The notes: a model not told the origin generated them from the letters alone. A stretch of 64,000 nucleotides of DNA from Alcaligenes ammonioxydans (GCF_019343455.1 NZ_CP049362.1:2170001-2234000); one strand, 5' to 3'; counted from the stretch's first letter, positions 35,901-45,832 are shown. Program-made: numbers and translations.

Positions 35901-37403
35901 TTAATCATTGGATCGTCGAGGACGATCCGAAGTTTGAGAGAGATCGACCCCGGGAATGGGAGCCGTATCAAAGTAATCATCCAAATCAGCGGAAGAGCTC
36001 AGGCTGTCTTGTTCCGGTTTTGCAGCAGGCGCAACAGGCTCTGCAACCACCGGCAAAGGCCGACCCTGATCGGGTAAATCCTCGGCCACGACGCTGGCTG
36101 CGTAGGTGTAATGCGGCAGGCCCTCGTCCTGCGAGGGCAGGCTGTCAGCATCGGTATGGCTGGGGTCATGACGGGTATCGGCCGCGGGCAAGGCGGTGCT
36201 GACGGCTAGAACCGGTAGGGTCCCCGCCATGGACGCGGCCTTGCGCCAGTACGAAACAGCCTCGTCGTGACGCCCCAGGCTATCGTAAAGATTACCCAAC
36301 AAGGCATGATTGCGCAGATCGCCCTGAATTTTCAGACTGCGCAACAAGTAATGCTCCCCCTGCCCCCACAGCTGGCTGGTCAGGCACAAATGACCCAGCG
36401 TGGACAACAGAACCGGATTATTGGGCTGGCTACGCAGCCATTCCTCGGCCTTGGCCAAGCGACGCCCCACAAACTCCGGCGGACATTGGGCATAGGCTTC
36501 GAGCAGACGACTGTCAAAGCTAGCTGCGATTGCTGGCTCCAGGATACGACCGGCTTCTTCGTAATTACCGTCGCGCTCCTGAATCAAGGCAGCCTCCAGG
36601 GCCACACCCGGCAAGGTTTTCTCTTCAGACTTCAGATCGGACCACAAGGCCTTGAACTGCTCTGCCCCGCCGGCGCGCAATCGAGCGGCAGCCGCAAATT
36701 CAATGTGACCTAGCGCCTCTTGGCGTTCAATGCCACTGCGGCGCATCAGCAAGCGAGTCAACTCATACACACGTTCGGCATTGCCTTCTTGCCGATAAGC
36801 ACGCAACAACAAACGAGTGGCATGCAAATGGCGGGAGCTGGCATCCTGCAAATCCTGAAGCAGCTCGATCGCTTCTTGCGTGCGGTGCTGATCCAGATAC
36901 AGTTCAGCCGAGGCTACGGCACTGGCTTCTTTCAAACGCACATCATTGCCAGCGGCAGCACGGGCGGCGGCCAGCGCCTGATCACGCTGAGCAATTTGCC
37001 CCTGATAATGTGCGGCACGCGCCGCTGCCAAACCGGCCACGACTTTGCTTGACTGCGAGCGGGTCTTGCTCATCAGCTTCATCAGGTCTTTTTCAGCTTG
37101 CTCGTAACGACCTTCCAAAATACTGATCCAGCCTGTTTCCAGCAAGGTCTGGTCACGTCGCTGTGCACGGCGTCCCCGCCACAAGCGAAAACGCTCCGGG
37201 CCATCACCAAACCAGGCCAGCAAACGCAACAGTACATACAGCACAATGAACAAGCCCAGTATGCACAGAACCACGTAGGTCAATGAAGCACGGGCCAGAT
37301 AATGCGGAGTCACCAGATAGACATTACCGGCATGCTCGCGCAAGACCAGCGCCAGGGCAACCGCGGCGATAAATAGGATAAGTGTCCAAAACCAGGTACG
37401 CAT
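35901..37403 (-). CDS. hemY: HemY-like TPR membrane protein
   Basis: This 500-aa protein has two N-terminal membrane helices (FWTLILFIAAVALALVL and LTYVVLCILGLFIVLYVLLRLL) and the HemY-N domain (FRLWRGRRAQRRDQTLLETGWISILEGRYEQAEKDLMKL). Tetratricopeptide-like repeats follow, with an acidic, low-complexity C-terminus. Proteobacterial HemY is a scaffold-like protein in the hem operon, distinct from the protoporphyrinogen oxidase named hemY in Bacillus. It follows hemX by 3 bp. Confidence 0.9.
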   Translation of the reverse strand: MRTWFWTLILFIAAVALALVLREHAGNVYLVTPHYLARASLTYVVLCILGLFIVLYVLLRLLAWFGDGPERFRLWRGRRAQRRDQTLLETGWISILEGRYEQAEKDLMKLMSKTRSQSSKVVAGLAAARAAHYQGQIAQRDQALAAARAAAGNDVRLKEASAVASAELYLDQHRTQEAIELLQDLQDASSRHLHATRLLLRAYRQEGNAERVYELTRLLMRRSGIERQEALGHIEFAAAARLRAGGAEQFKALWSDLKSEEKTLPGVALEAALIQERDGNYEEAGRILEPAIAASFDSRLLEAYAQCPPEFVGRRLAKAEEWLRSQPNNPVLLSTLGHLCLTSQLWGQGEHYLLRSLKIQGDLRNHALLGNLYDSLGRHDEAVSYWRKAASMAGTLPVLAVSTALPAADTRHDPSHTDADSLPSQDEGLPHYTYAASVVAEDLPDQGRPLPVVAEPVAPAAKPEQDSLSSSADLDDYFDTAPIPGVDLSQTSDRPRRSND

Positions 37404-37406
37404 AGT

Positions 37407-38765
37407 TTACCCCTGCGCCTGAACGGGCGGTTCCGTCTGGGATGAAGCCGCAGAGCCAGACTCAACCGGCTCAGCGACAGGGTCAGTGGGCTCCTTGCTG
37501 TCGGGCTGCGCGGATTGAGAGGGGTCAGGCAGAGCGGAATCTGCATCGTTCTGTTCAGTGGCCGAGTCGGGCACACTGTCCTGAAGGCGACCCGCCTGGG
37601 CCTGACGCAGGCTTTCAATCGCCGCCAGCGTATTATTGACCGTCGGCAAGCGCGCCCCAATGCGGGTGTCTTGCAACTGCCGTGTCAGGCGCAAGGCTTG
37701 CTGAACCTGAACAGACTGCGTGTCAAAGCGCTTTTCCAACGCGGTAGCCACAGCATTGAGCTCTGTTTGCCATACAGCAGACTGATTCATCATCATGGCC
37801 AGTTGAGCCGCCATGACACGTAGACGCAAGTTCTCACGCAAGCGGGCAGCCTGATCGGGTGACATCAACAAAGCGGCAGCATCGTCCACGCGTCGGATGG
37901 AGACAAATTGTCCCAGATCATGGCTGAGCGATCGCCACGCACTGCTGCCCCACTGTTCAACCGTGTTCCAGCCGCGCTCCCACCAGGGGGCGTCTGCGGG
38001 CAACTCGGGCGCCGGAGCAACGGCATCAGAGGACAAGTCCAGCGCTTGCGTATGAGCTCCCCCCGCCACATCATCCGGTACCAGCAAGGGAGCTTCCGAC
38101 ACGTAGCGCGAGAGAGTATCGAGTTGACGCGACAGCGAGGCCACATCGACAGTCGCTGCCGCACGCAGACGCTCCAGATCACCATTCAGGGTTTGCTGCA
38201 AAGAAGCCAGACCCACCCGATTGGCACGCGCCAACTGGGCCTGGGCGGCTTCCAGAGAAACGATGGCATTGGCCACATTGCCACCGAGCATCAGTTGCTG
38301 CTGGGCAATAGTGGCCAGATGATCGATGTCGTTAAGCAGAACCAGCTCAGAGCCGCTATCGGTCATGGTCTGGAAAGCCTGGCTCAGATCATGAAACTGT
38401 TCGGTGGAATCCTTGAAGGATTTTTCCAGCTGCTCAAGCTTGTCAGCCTGCCGCTGTGCCAATGCCAGAGCCTGCTGGGCCGTCTGACGCGCTTGTTCCG
38501 TGGAATTGATATTGGTCGCCAGTTGAGCCTGCAGCTCAGCCTTGTGCTTGTCCAGCAATGAATTCTGGTACCAAAGACCGGCAGCGGCCAGCACCACAAC
38601 AACAGCTGTCAAGGCATAGGCCGGACCCGCCGCGCTTTTACGCTTGTCAGGTGCCCTCGTGCTGTCTTGAGGTTCAGAATACGGACGAGGCGCCGCTGTA
38701 CTGGCTGGGCTGGAAATGGGAGTCCCCGGTTCGCTTGCGGATGCGTTCTCTGTTTTATCGTTCAT
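37407..38765 (-). CDS. hemX: HemX-like membrane protein
   Basis: The 452-aa protein has a Ser/Pro-rich cytoplasmic N-terminus, one helix (AYALTAVVVVLAAAGLWYQNSLL, about residues 50-72), a coiled coil (about 75-130, Gln/Ala rich) and the HemX domain (LVLLNDIDHLATIAQQQLMLGGNVANAIVSLEAAQAQL). The C-terminus is acidic and Ser/Pro rich. Despite being annotated as uroporphyrinogen-III methyltransferase, no SAM-methylase motif is visible. It sits between hemD and hemY, as usual. Confidence 0.9.
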   Translation of the reverse strand: MNDKTENASASEPGTPISSPASTAAPRPYSEPQDSTRAPDKRKSAAGPAYALTAVVVVLAAAGLWYQNSLLDKHKAELQAQLATNINSTEQARQTAQQALALAQRQADKLEQLEKSFKDSTEQFHDLSQAFQTMTDSGSELVLLNDIDHLATIAQQQLMLGGNVANAIVSLEAAQAQLARANRVGLASLQQTLNGDLERLRAAATVDVASLSRQLDTLSRYVSEAPLLVPDDVAGGAHTQALDLSSDAVAPAPELPADAPWWERGWNTVEQWGSSAWRSLSHDLGQFVSIRRVDDAAALLMSPDQAARLRENLRLRVMAAQLAMMMNQSAVWQTELNAVATALEKRFDTQSVQVQQALRLTRQLQDTRIGARLPTVNNTLAAIESLRQAQAGRLQDSVPDSATEQNDADSALPDPSQSAQPDSKEPTDPVAEPVESGSAASSQTEPPVQAQG

Positions 38766-38789
38766 GGCAAGATTGTAATCCGTGTGAGG

Positions 38790-39590
38790 CTAATCGCGCG
38801 AGAGCACCGCCATCATGGCAGCGACAATGTCATCATCGTCTGGCGTACACCTTTTTACCATTGGTGGCGCTGTGATTCCAGCCTGCAGCAATAAGGACTG
38901 TAAATGTTCTTCAATACGCGGATGAATGACCACGTAAGCACACTGCGACCACACATCCGTCAAGCCCAGGCTTTGCACGTTGGCAAATACGGCGTCGGCA
39001 CTTTGGGAGCTGCTGAGCAAAACAGCCAGGCGGCCTGCCTGCAAGCTGTCACGAATTTGACGGCCCTGCTGCATGCTCCACTTGGCAGGGCTACGCTGGT
39101 AAATGGCCAGACGCTGAACCTGAATACCGTGGTTCTCCAACTGCTGCCCCAACCATTCACGACCGCTATGGCCACGCACAATCAGAACCCGCTCGAGTTG
39201 TGCGAGTCGGGGCTCCAGAACCGCCCACAAGGCCTCTGAATCCTGCAAGGAATCAACGCCTGCAGGGTGAAGCACGGCTTCCGGGGACACGCCGGGCTGG
39301 GCACGCAGACAGGCAGCAGTAGCAAAACCAACGGCAGCCAGCAAGACCTTGTCAGGCCAGTTTTGACCGCGCGCCTGCAAGGCGGCAAAGTAGAACTTGA
39401 CCGCACTGCTGCTTACAAAAAGCACCAGGTCAAAATCCTTGGGGTCTTGCCATTGCGTTTCGGAGAGGTTTTGCGGCTCCAGGCTCAAGGCGGGCAAAAC
39501 CAAAGAAGAAAAACCCTGCGCGGCCAGGGCGGCCGACAGGGTTTCGTTCCGTCCCGCGGGTCGGGTCAATAATGCGCAGGGCAGGTTCAT
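38790..39590 (-). CDS. hemD: Uroporphyrinogen-III synthase
   Basis: This 266-aa enzyme cyclises hydroxymethylbilane with inversion of ring D. ALLTRPAGRNETLSAALAAQGFSSLVLPAL, DLVLFVSSSAVKFYF, VLIVRGHSGREWLGQQLENHG and AVLLSSSQSADAVFA are the recognisable blocks of this weakly conserved family. It starts 6 bp after the hemC stop. Confidence 0.93.
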   Translation of the reverse strand: MNLPCALLTRPAGRNETLSAALAAQGFSSLVLPALSLEPQNLSETQWQDPKDFDLVLFVSSSAVKFYFAALQARGQNWPDKVLLAAVGFATAACLRAQPGVSPEAVLHPAGVDSLQDSEALWAVLEPRLAQLERVLIVRGHSGREWLGQQLENHGIQVQRLAIYQRSPAKWSMQQGRQIRDSLQAGRLAVLLSSSQSADAVFANVQSLGLTDVWSQCAYVVIHPRIEEHLQSLLLQAGITAPPMVKRCTPDDDDIVAAMMAVLSRD

Positions 39591-39596
39591 GCCGCT

Positions 39597-40559
39597 TTAC
39601 TCGCCCTCTGCAGGCTGCTCCGTCAGCAAGCGATCCAGAATGGCTTGAGCACCTTGTCGTTTCAGATCCTCAGCCAGCGACAGTCCCAGTTCTTCCGCAT
39701 TGTTAGCTGGACCATGAATCTGCGCGCGGTAAACCGTGGAACCATCCGGCTCGGCCACCAGGCCACTCAGAGTCAGTTCGTCGCCATCCAGCGTGGCATA
39801 CGCAGCCAAAGGAACCTGACAGGAACCACCCAAAGCGCGGGATACAGCACGTTCAGCCAGCGCGCACACATGGCTGGTGGAATGCGCCAAGGGCGCCAGC
39901 CATTGGGCCACATCGCTGCGAGTTTTCAGAATCTCGATACCCAGGGCGCCCTGCCCAGCGGCCGGCAGGCTGTCTTCAATGGAGATGTAATCGCGGATAC
40001 GCTCGGCCAGTTCCAGACGGCGCAAACCGGCCGACGCCAGAATGATGGCGTCGTAATCGCCCCGATCCAGCTTGGACAAACGTGTCTGAACATTGCCACG
40101 CAAGGGGCGAATGTCCAGATGTGGATAACGCTCACGAATCTGGGACTCGCGGCGCAAGCTGGAGGTGCCTACGATGGCACCAGCAGGTAAAGCCGCAAGA
40201 TTGGGATACGTATTGGAAACAAAAGCATCGCGTGGATCGTCCCGTTCCATGATGATGGGCAGATCAAAGGACTCGGGCAATACCACCGGCACATCCTTCA
40301 GGGAGTGCACGGCCAGGTGAGCACGGCCATCAAGCAAGGCCGTTTCCAGTTCTTTGACAAACAAGCCCTTGCCGCCCACTTTGGACAAGGTGCGATCCAG
40401 GATCTGATCACCACGTGTTGTCATTTCCAACAAGGACACCTTGCACTGCGGATACAGCGTTTGCAAACGGTCGCGCACATGCATGGCTTGCCACAAGGCC
40501 AGTTGACTGGCACGCGTGGCAATGACCAATTCTTCTGGAGTAGAAACCACAGCGGTCAT
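39597..40559 (-). CDS. hemC: Hydroxymethylbilane synthase (porphobilinogen deaminase)
   Basis: This 320-aa enzyme joins four porphobilinogens. [54 protein letters not shown] and [14 protein letters not shown] (with the Cys that carries the dipyrromethane cofactor) are present. Its ATG overlaps the TGA of the small membrane-peptide gene at 40556-40681 (ATGA), so translation is probably coupled. Confidence 0.97.
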   Translation of the reverse strand: MTAVVSTPEELVIATRASQLALWQAMHVRDRLQTLYPQCKVSLLEMTTRGDQILDRTLSKVGGKGLFVKELETALLDGRAHLAVHSLKDVPVVLPESFDLPIIMERDDPRDAFVSNTYPNLAALPAGAIVGTSSLRRESQIRERYPHLDIRPLRGNVQTRLSKLDRGDYDAIILASAGLRRLELAERIRDYISIEDSLPAAGQGALGIEILKTRSDVAQWLAPLAHSTSHVCALAERAVSRALGGSCQVPLAAYATLDGDELTLSGLVAEPDGSTVYRAQIHGPANNAEELGLSLAEDLKRQGAQAILDRLLTEQPAEGE

Positions 40560-40681
40560 GCAGCAAAGTAGCGCACGATGGCGGCTGCAACAATACCGAT
40601 AATGGCCAGGATTCCTAAGCCCTGTAGCAGGGACAGGCCGCTTTCCTGACCTTTGGCGTCAGAGGATTTAAAAATTGCCAT
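40556..40681 (-). CDS. 41-aa single-helix membrane peptide coupled to hemC
   Basis: The short frame reads [15 protein letters not shown], then a hydrophobic helix ([21 protein letters not shown]) and a short RYFAA tail. It starts 4 bp after the TerC-family stop, with AAGGAAA about 10 nt upstream, and ends in an ATGA overlap with hemC. The tight packing on both sides and the clean helix argue that it is a real gene. Its function is unknown; I do not recognise the family. Confidence 0.7.
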   Translation of the reverse strand: MAIFKSSDAKGQESGLSLLQGLGILAIIGIVAAAIVRYFAA

Positions 40682-40685
40682 AGAA

Positions 40686-41390
40686 CTATGTTTCCTTGGT
40701 AGAACCTTTACGGCGCGCCAGCCATTTGCCCAGCGCCACCACTAATAAGGCACAAACAATCTCGACCCCGAGTTTAACAGGCTGTGGCTGGAGGCCAAAT
40801 TGATTTTCCACAATCTTGTCCGTGACCAGCATGCCACCGGCAATCCAGCCCAACAAGGCGCCGCCCAGGGTCACCACGACAGGAAAGCGGTCGATCAGCT
40901 TGAGCACCAGGGTACTGCCCCAGACAATAATGGGAACGCTGAGCAGCAAGCCAAAAATCACATAGCCCAACTGGTGGTCCAAATGCGCATTCTGCGCCGC
41001 CCCGGCAATGGCAATCACATTGTCCAGACTCATCACGAAGTCCGCGATGATGATGGTTTTGACGGCAGCCCAAACAGTGCCACCGCCTTGAATATTGCCA
41101 TGCTCGTCATCATCGGGCAGCAAGAGCTTGATACCGATCCACAAGAGCAACACGCCGCCCACCAACTTCAGGAAAGGCAGATCCAGCAGGGTCAACGCAA
41201 AAAAGATCAGGACGACGCGCAATATAATCGCCCCTACCGTCCCCCACAAGATTCCCTGCATGCGCTGCTGCTTGGGCAGGTTACGACAGGCCAGCGCGAT
41301 CACGACGGCATTATCACCGCCCAGCAAAATATCAATCAGTACAATCTGAAACAATGAACCCCAATGCAGGGTCTGGAGAAATTCGATCAT
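40686..41390 (-). CDS. TerC-family integral membrane protein
   Basis: The 234-aa protein has seven hydrophobic helices. The two conserved acidic motifs are IVLIDILLGGDNAVVIALAC (helix 1) and IIIADFVMSLDNVIAIAGAA (helix 4), typical of the TerC/YjbE/Alx group implicated in manganese export or metal insertion into secreted proteins. An acidic loop PDDDEHGN lies between helices 3 and 4. It begins a tight run with the 41-aa peptide and hemCDXY. The 290-bp upstream region (41391-41683) holds no gene, and no yybP-ykoY riboswitch consensus was recognised. Confidence 0.9.
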   Translation of the reverse strand: MIEFLQTLHWGSLFQIVLIDILLGGDNAVVIALACRNLPKQQRMQGILWGTVGAIILRVVLIFFALTLLDLPFLKLVGGVLLLWIGIKLLLPDDDEHGNIQGGGTVWAAVKTIIIADFVMSLDNVIAIAGAAQNAHLDHQLGYVIFGLLLSVPIIVWGSTLVLKLIDRFPVVVTLGGALLGWIAGGMLVTDKIVENQFGLQPQPVKLGVEIVCALLVVALGKWLARRKGSTKET

Positions 41391-41651
41391 GGTGTTCCCG
41401 TGTCGCTAAAGATGAACTCTCTTTCCAGCCGCTGGACACTTCTTCTTTTTCTGTCGCCGGGCTGTCCCAAGACAACAATGCCCCATCACGCACAAGGCTG
41501 AGCGCCAGTGTCGCAGGGGGCTTCTTTTTACGTCATTCAATTCAGCATGAACAGGCTGGCCAGATTCGGGAAGGAATGCGCCGGGTTGTGGTGTTTTTCT
41601 TGACGAAACCGGCTGGCCAATCGTGTCGGACTGCCAGGTAGCCGGACAAGG

Positions 41652-41669
41652 AGCCCGCCTTGGCGGGCC
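41652..41669 (-). terminator. GC-rich hairpin after sucD, weak T-tract
   Basis: On the minus strand GGCCCGCC-AA-GGCGGGCT lies about 15 bp after the sucD stop, followed by CCTTGTCC rather than a true T-run. It is a plausible but weak terminator, separating sucCD from the TerC unit. Confidence 0.5.
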
Positions 41670-41683
41670 CCCGTACTACTTGT

Positions 41684-42565
41684 TTACAGCACCGATTTGA
41701 GCAACTTGCCCATTTCGGATGGGTTGCGTGTGGTACGAATACCGCAAGCTTCCATCACTTCCAGCTTGGCGTCGGCCGTGTCGGCACCACCGGAGATCAG
41801 GGCACCCGCGTGACCCATGCGTTTTCCGGGAGGCGCTGTCACACCAGCGATAAAGCCAACCACAGGCTTGGTCATGTTGTCTTTGGCCCACAAAGCCGCG
41901 TTGACTTCGTCTGGACCGCCGATCTCGCCAATCATGATAACGGCATCGGTATCAGGATCGTCGTTGAACATCTTGAGCACATCGATGTGCTTCAGGCCGT
42001 TGATTGGATCGCCACCGATACCCACAGCCGAGGATTGACCCAGGCCCAGTTCAGTGACTTGAGCAACAGCTTCGTAGGTCAGCGTGCCGGAGCGGCTAAC
42101 CACACCGATGCGGCCCTTGCGGTGAATGTGGCCGGGCATGATACCGATCTTGATCTCATCAGGAGTGATCAGACCGGGGCAGTTCGGGCCCAACAGCAAG
42201 GTTTTGCGGTTTTCAGCGCGCATGCGGTTGCGAACTTCCAGCATGTCGCGAACAGGGATGCCTTCGGTAATGCAGATAACCAGATCCAGGTCAGCTTCAA
42301 CCGCTTCCCAGATAGCTGCTGCAGCGCCTGCAGGTGGAACGTAAATAACCGACACAGTCGCGCCAGTTTCAGCCTTGGCGTCGGACACGGAGGCGTAGAT
42401 AGGTACGCCTTCGAAATCCTCGCCAGCACGCTTGGGGTTCACGCCAGCCACAAAGGCTTCCATGCCGTTACCGTATTCACGGCACATGCGGGTGTGGAAC
42501 TGGCCGGTCTTGCCGGTGATCCCTTGCGTGATGACTTTGGTGTCTTTATTGATCAGAATCGACAT
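41684..42565 (-). CDS. sucD: Succinyl-CoA ligase, alpha subunit
   Basis: This 293-aa subunit binds CoA and carries the phosphohistidine. MSILINKDTKVITQGITGKTGQFHTRMC (CoA site), IGGDPINGLKHIDVL and MGHAGALISGGADTADAK (phospho-His in GHAGA) are family signatures. It functions in the TCA cycle with SucC. It lies 21 bp after sucC. In this organism the pair is separate from the 2-oxoglutarate dehydrogenase genes. Confidence 0.98.
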   Translation of the reverse strand: MSILINKDTKVITQGITGKTGQFHTRMCREYGNGMEAFVAGVNPKRAGEDFEGVPIYASVSDAKAETGATVSVIYVPPAGAAAAIWEAVEADLDLVICITEGIPVRDMLEVRNRMRAENRKTLLLGPNCPGLITPDEIKIGIMPGHIHRKGRIGVVSRSGTLTYEAVAQVTELGLGQSSAVGIGGDPINGLKHIDVLKMFNDDPDTDAVIMIGEIGGPDEVNAALWAKDNMTKPVVGFIAGVTAPPGKRMGHAGALISGGADTADAKLEVMEACGIRTTRNPSEMGKLLKSVL

Positions 42566-42586
42566 TTGCTAATCCTCAACCTTTTC

Positions 42587-43747
42587 TTACTTGGCGGCAG
42601 CGACAACAGCAGTCGCCGCTTCGGCCATGGTGTCAGCACTGATGATGGGCAGACCGGAATCGGCCAGCATCTTCTTGCCCAGCTCTTCGTTGGTACCCTT
42701 CATGCGTACCACCAGAGGCACGTTCAGGTTGACGGCCTTGCACGCAGCGATCACGCCTTCAGCGATCACGTCGCAGCGCATGATGCCGCCGAAGATGTTA
42801 ACCAGAATGGCTTTGACGCCCTTGTTGGCCAACATGATCTTGAAGGCTTCAGTAACTTTTTCGGCCGTAGCGCCACCGCCCACGTCCAGGAAGTTGGCAG
42901 GCTCGCCGCCAAACAGCTTGATGGTGTCCATGGTCGCCATGGCCAGACCGGCGCCGTTGACCAGGCAGCCGATATTGCCGTCCAGCTGGATGTAGGCCAG
43001 ATCGTATTTGCTGGCTTCAACCTCAGCAGGATCTTCTTCAGCCAGATCACGGAACGCCACGATATCGGGGTGACGGAACAAAGCGTTGCTATCGAAGTTG
43101 AACTTGGCGTCCAACGCAATGATGTCGCCCGAGCCGGTCAGGATCAGAGGGTTGATCTCAGCCAGTTCCGCGTCCGTTTCGGTGTAGCACTTGTACAGCT
43201 TCTGGAATTCGGCAACCGCCTTGTCGATCGAAGCGTCAGGCACGCCAATACCGCGGGCCAGCTTGGTAGCCTGCTCATTGGTCAAACCGACAGCAGGGTC
43301 CACGAACTCTTTCAGAATGGCGTCGGGGTTGCGCTCGGCCACTTCTTCAATTTCCATGCCGCCTTCGCTGGATGCCATCACGGCTACACGCTGGGTAGCA
43401 CGGTCGGTCACGATACCGACGTAGTACTCTTTCTTGATGTCCGCGCCTTCCTCGATCAGCAGGCGACCCACCTTCTGGCCTTCAGGACCGGTCTGGTGAG
43501 TGATCAGCTGCATGCCCAGGATTTCCGAGGCCAGTTGACGCACTTCGTCAATCGAACGAGCCAGTTTGACGCCACCGCCCTTGCCACGGCCACCGGCGTG
43601 AATCTGGGCTTTGACAACCCACACAGAGCCACCCAGCTCCTGCGCAGCTGCAACCGCTTCATCGACGGAGAAGGCAGGAATTCCGCGTGGCACGGCAACG
43701 CCAAACTGCTTAAGCAGTGCTTTGCCCTGATATTCGTGAATTTTCAT
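42587..43747 (-). CDS. sucC: Succinyl-CoA ligase, beta subunit
   Basis: This 386-aa ATP-grasp subunit has [60 protein letters not shown] and [12 protein letters not shown](T)EAFKIML, all standard SucC segments. It makes or uses ATP with SucD. Upstream on the same strand is the DUF2889 gene (84-bp gap). A very long open frame on the opposite strand is only a coding shadow. Confidence 0.98.
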   Translation of the reverse strand: MKIHEYQGKALLKQFGVAVPRGIPAFSVDEAVAAAQELGGSVWVVKAQIHAGGRGKGGGVKLARSIDEVRQLASEILGMQLITHQTGPEGQKVGRLLIEEGADIKKEYYVGIVTDRATQRVAVMASSEGGMEIEEVAERNPDAILKEFVDPAVGLTNEQATKLARGIGVPDASIDKAVAEFQKLYKCYTETDAELAEINPLILTGSGDIIALDAKFNFDSNALFRHPDIVAFRDLAEEDPAEVEASKYDLAYIQLDGNIGCLVNGAGLAMATMDTIKLFGGEPANFLDVGGGATAEKVTEAFKIMLANKGVKAILVNIFGGIMRCDVIAEGVIAACKAVNLNVPLVVRMKGTNEELGKKMLADSGLPIISADTMAEAATAVVAAAK

Positions 43748-43831
43748 GTGATACCTGTCAGTCTAAAAACACAATAAAAAAAGAAGGCAGGAACTCCAGG
43801 CCTGAGCCTGAAACCTGACTAAAACAAAAAA

Positions 43832-44410
43832 CTACTCCACCCCATCCGTCACTTTGGGTCGATACCAGACGGGGTAAAACTCCTCAACCACGGGACCGCT
43901 CAAGCGCAAGGCATGGCAGCCATCCAGATGGAAAGGCTGCTTGTCGGTACGATAAATTTCTGATTCCCCGCTACTGCGACGCCGACCGGCCATGGTCTGC
44001 ACGGCTGCGGTGGGCAGGACCAGCGCCAACTCGCTCATGTGCGTACAGCCTGCCGAGCGTCCGAAACGCTCTTTGACACCCTGACGAAATTGCTTGAGCA
44101 AATTCAGACCGACCAATTTGCGATAGGCATCTGAAATGGACGAACAGTTGTCCTGGTAGGGAGCTGCGTCATAGACCGCCACGGCATCCACAATGGCAAA
44201 GCTGCTGTCGATGGTGACACGCAGATGCATCAGGTGAACAGGATCGCCCGCCTTGTGGGTCTGACCGTTACGGATGGGAAAGTCATAGGACTTGATATCC
44301 AGCAACGACGCCTCCAGATCCCAAAGGCCATCTTCCCGTGCGAACGACTGTACCGTGATGGTACGCGTATGCAATGGTTCACGGGCAACGGACGGCGGAG
44401 GCAAAGGCAT
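43832..44410 (-). CDS. DUF2889 protein
   Basis: This 192-aa protein has REPLHTRTITVQSFAREDGLWDLEASLLDIKSYDF, HLMHLRVTIDSSFAIVDAVAVYDAAPYQDNCSSI, and GCTHMSELALVLPTAAVQTM, all characteristic of DUF2889. Members occur near sucCD/recA in Burkholderiales. The repeated acidic/His residues suggest metal or ligand binding, but function is unknown. The start MPLPPPSVAREPLHTR at 44410 is chosen from similarity; upstream codons look non-coding. Confidence 0.88.
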   Translation of the reverse strand: MPLPPPSVAREPLHTRTITVQSFAREDGLWDLEASLLDIKSYDFPIRNGQTHKAGDPVHLMHLRVTIDSSFAIVDAVAVYDAAPYQDNCSSISDAYRKLVGLNLLKQFRQGVKERFGRSAGCTHMSELALVLPTAAVQTMAGRRRSSGESEIYRTDKQPFHLDGCHALRLSGPVVEEFYPVWYRPKVTDGVE

Positions 44411-44896
44411 TGATATGAACGAGGCGGCAAGATTGAAACTGATCAAGTATAACGCACCTCGTATGTTCCGTATCAGCCACTTACATAATCTGTAAGCGCA
44501 TTCCAGGCGGGCCAAACGCAGGTTTCATGCGCGGTGCATCCTACGGTATACCAAATTCGCATGAAAAAAACGACCCTTTGCCGGACAAGCCCATCCACCC
44601 TGCCTCACCGTTCCTGTGAACTTGGTCAGGTGTGCCGTTTTACCCCCCCTGTCCAGTGCAACCAGGCATTTCCGTTTCCCCGCTGGGGAGCGCGGAACCT
44701 GAACGCTTCCGCTCGGCTTGGCCGACTAAAGTGGTCCCCAAGCCTGCCCTAGCCCGATGCTGGGGCACCCACACCCAGATCATGAACAACTGTCATCATC
44801 AACACGCTGTGCATCAATAGAGATGCCCTTATCAAGCAGGAGCGAATCATTGCCTCTGTATAATTAGTAAGAAAATCAGATACGCTGTGTGGAATA
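44411..44896. other. Gene-free interval upstream of metR with GC-rich inverted repeats
   Basis: No convincing gene is visible. The stretch 44640-44780 contains several short inverted repeats, including GGCTTGG ... CCAAGCC (about 44715-44745) and CCCCGCTGGGG. A TATAAT at 44859-44864 could be the -10 of metR, but no good -35 is apparent. The structured part could belong to an untranslated leader or a small RNA. It matches no RNA family that I recognise. Confidence 0.35.
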
Positions 44897-44909
44897 TGAG
44901 TTTTTCTCA
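44897..44909 (+). promoter_or_regulatory. Candidate MetR operator overlapping the metR ribosome-binding region
   Basis: TGAG-TTTTT-CTCA is a perfect palindrome resembling the MetR consensus TGAA-N5-TTCA and ends 3 nt before the metR ATG. It occupies the place of a Shine-Dalgarno sequence, which suggests autoregulation. This is inferred from sequence only. Confidence 0.4.
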
Positions 44910-44911
44910 AC

Positions 44912-45832
44912 ATGCTTGAAATCCGTCACCTGGAAACCCTAAGCGCCATCCGTGACAGCGGAAGCTTGCAAGAGGCCGCCGAGCGCCTGAATGTCACCCA
45001 GTCTGCTCTCTCGCACCAGTTACGCGATCTGGAGTCCCGACTGCACGTGCCACTGCTGAACCGTCGCACCCGCCCCGCCCGTCTGACCACGGCCGCCTTG
45101 CGTATCCTGATGTTGGCTGATGACATCTTGCCGCGTGTACGCGCTACCGAGCGTGACCTGCAGCGTCTTGCCGCCGGGCAAACGGGGCGCCTGCATGTCG
45201 CCATCGACTGCCACTCCTGCTTTCAATGGTTGATGCCGGCATTGGATGCCTTCAGACAAGAGTGGCCCGATGTCACACTGGATTTGAGCGCAGCTTTTTC
45301 TTTTGCCCCCTTGCCCGCCTTGATGCGCGGGGACCTGGACGTGGTGATTACATCAGATCCTCAGGCCGATCCGGCTGTGCATTACGAGCCTCTTTTCCGC
45401 TACGAGCTGGTTCTAGCGGTTTCCAGACAGCACCCCTTGTCGCAATATCGCTATATAGAACCGTCTCAACTGGCAGATCAAGTTCTGATTACCTATCCGG
45501 TAGAGCGCCACCGTCTCGATATTTTTACGCAATTTCTGACACCAGCCGATGTAGAGCCTGCTGCGCTTCGGCAAGCCGAACTAACCCCTATGATCGTGCA
45601 ATTGGTGGCCAGTCAGCGCGGAGTGGCGGCTCTGCCCAATTGGGCCTTGACGGAGTTCTTGAACCCGGCCTCAATTCGCACCTGTCGCCTGGGGGAGCAT
45701 GGTGTGTGGCGAACGCTTTACGCAAGCGTCAGAAGTGAAGATGTGCAAGCGAACTATGTGCAAGCCTTCCTGGCACAGGCACGCGCGACCTGCTTTAAAA
45801 GCCTGCAAGGGATTGTGGCTGCTCAAGCGTGA
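44912..45832 (+). CDS. metR: MetR-like LysR-family regulator
   Basis: This 306-aa LysR-type protein has an N-terminal winged HTH (LETLSAIRDSGSLQEAAERLNVTQSALSHQLRDLESRL) closely resembling MetR, and a co-inducer-binding domain starting near residue 90 (GRLHVAIDCHSCFQWLMPALDAFRQEWPDV). The CHSCFQWL segment is characteristic of MetR, which uses homocysteine to control methionine genes. No met gene is adjacent in the window. Divergent from DUF2889. Confidence 0.88.
   Translation: MLEIRHLETLSAIRDSGSLQEAAERLNVTQSALSHQLRDLESRLHVPLLNRRTRPARLTTAALRILMLADDILPRVRATERDLQRLAAGQTGRLHVAIDCHSCFQWLMPALDAFRQEWPDVTLDLSAAFSFAPLPALMRGDLDVVITSDPQADPAVHYEPLFRYELVLAVSRQHPLSQYRYIEPSQLADQVLITYPVERHRLDIFTQFLTPADVEPAALRQAELTPMIVQLVASQRGVAALPNWALTEFLNPASIRTCRLGEHGVWRTLYASVRSEDVQANYVQAFLAQARATCFKSLQGIVAAQA

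Noticed and set aside
41391..41683. Possible manganese (yybP-ykoY) riboswitch upstream of the TerC-family gene
   Set aside because: The leader can form hairpins, but the conserved aptamer core was not recognisable on the minus strand. A covariance-model search would settle it.
41660..43777. Very long plus-strand open frame of 705 codons
   Set aside because: It is antisense to sucD and sucC, which are unmistakable; the frame is open because of codon bias and its product resembles no protein.
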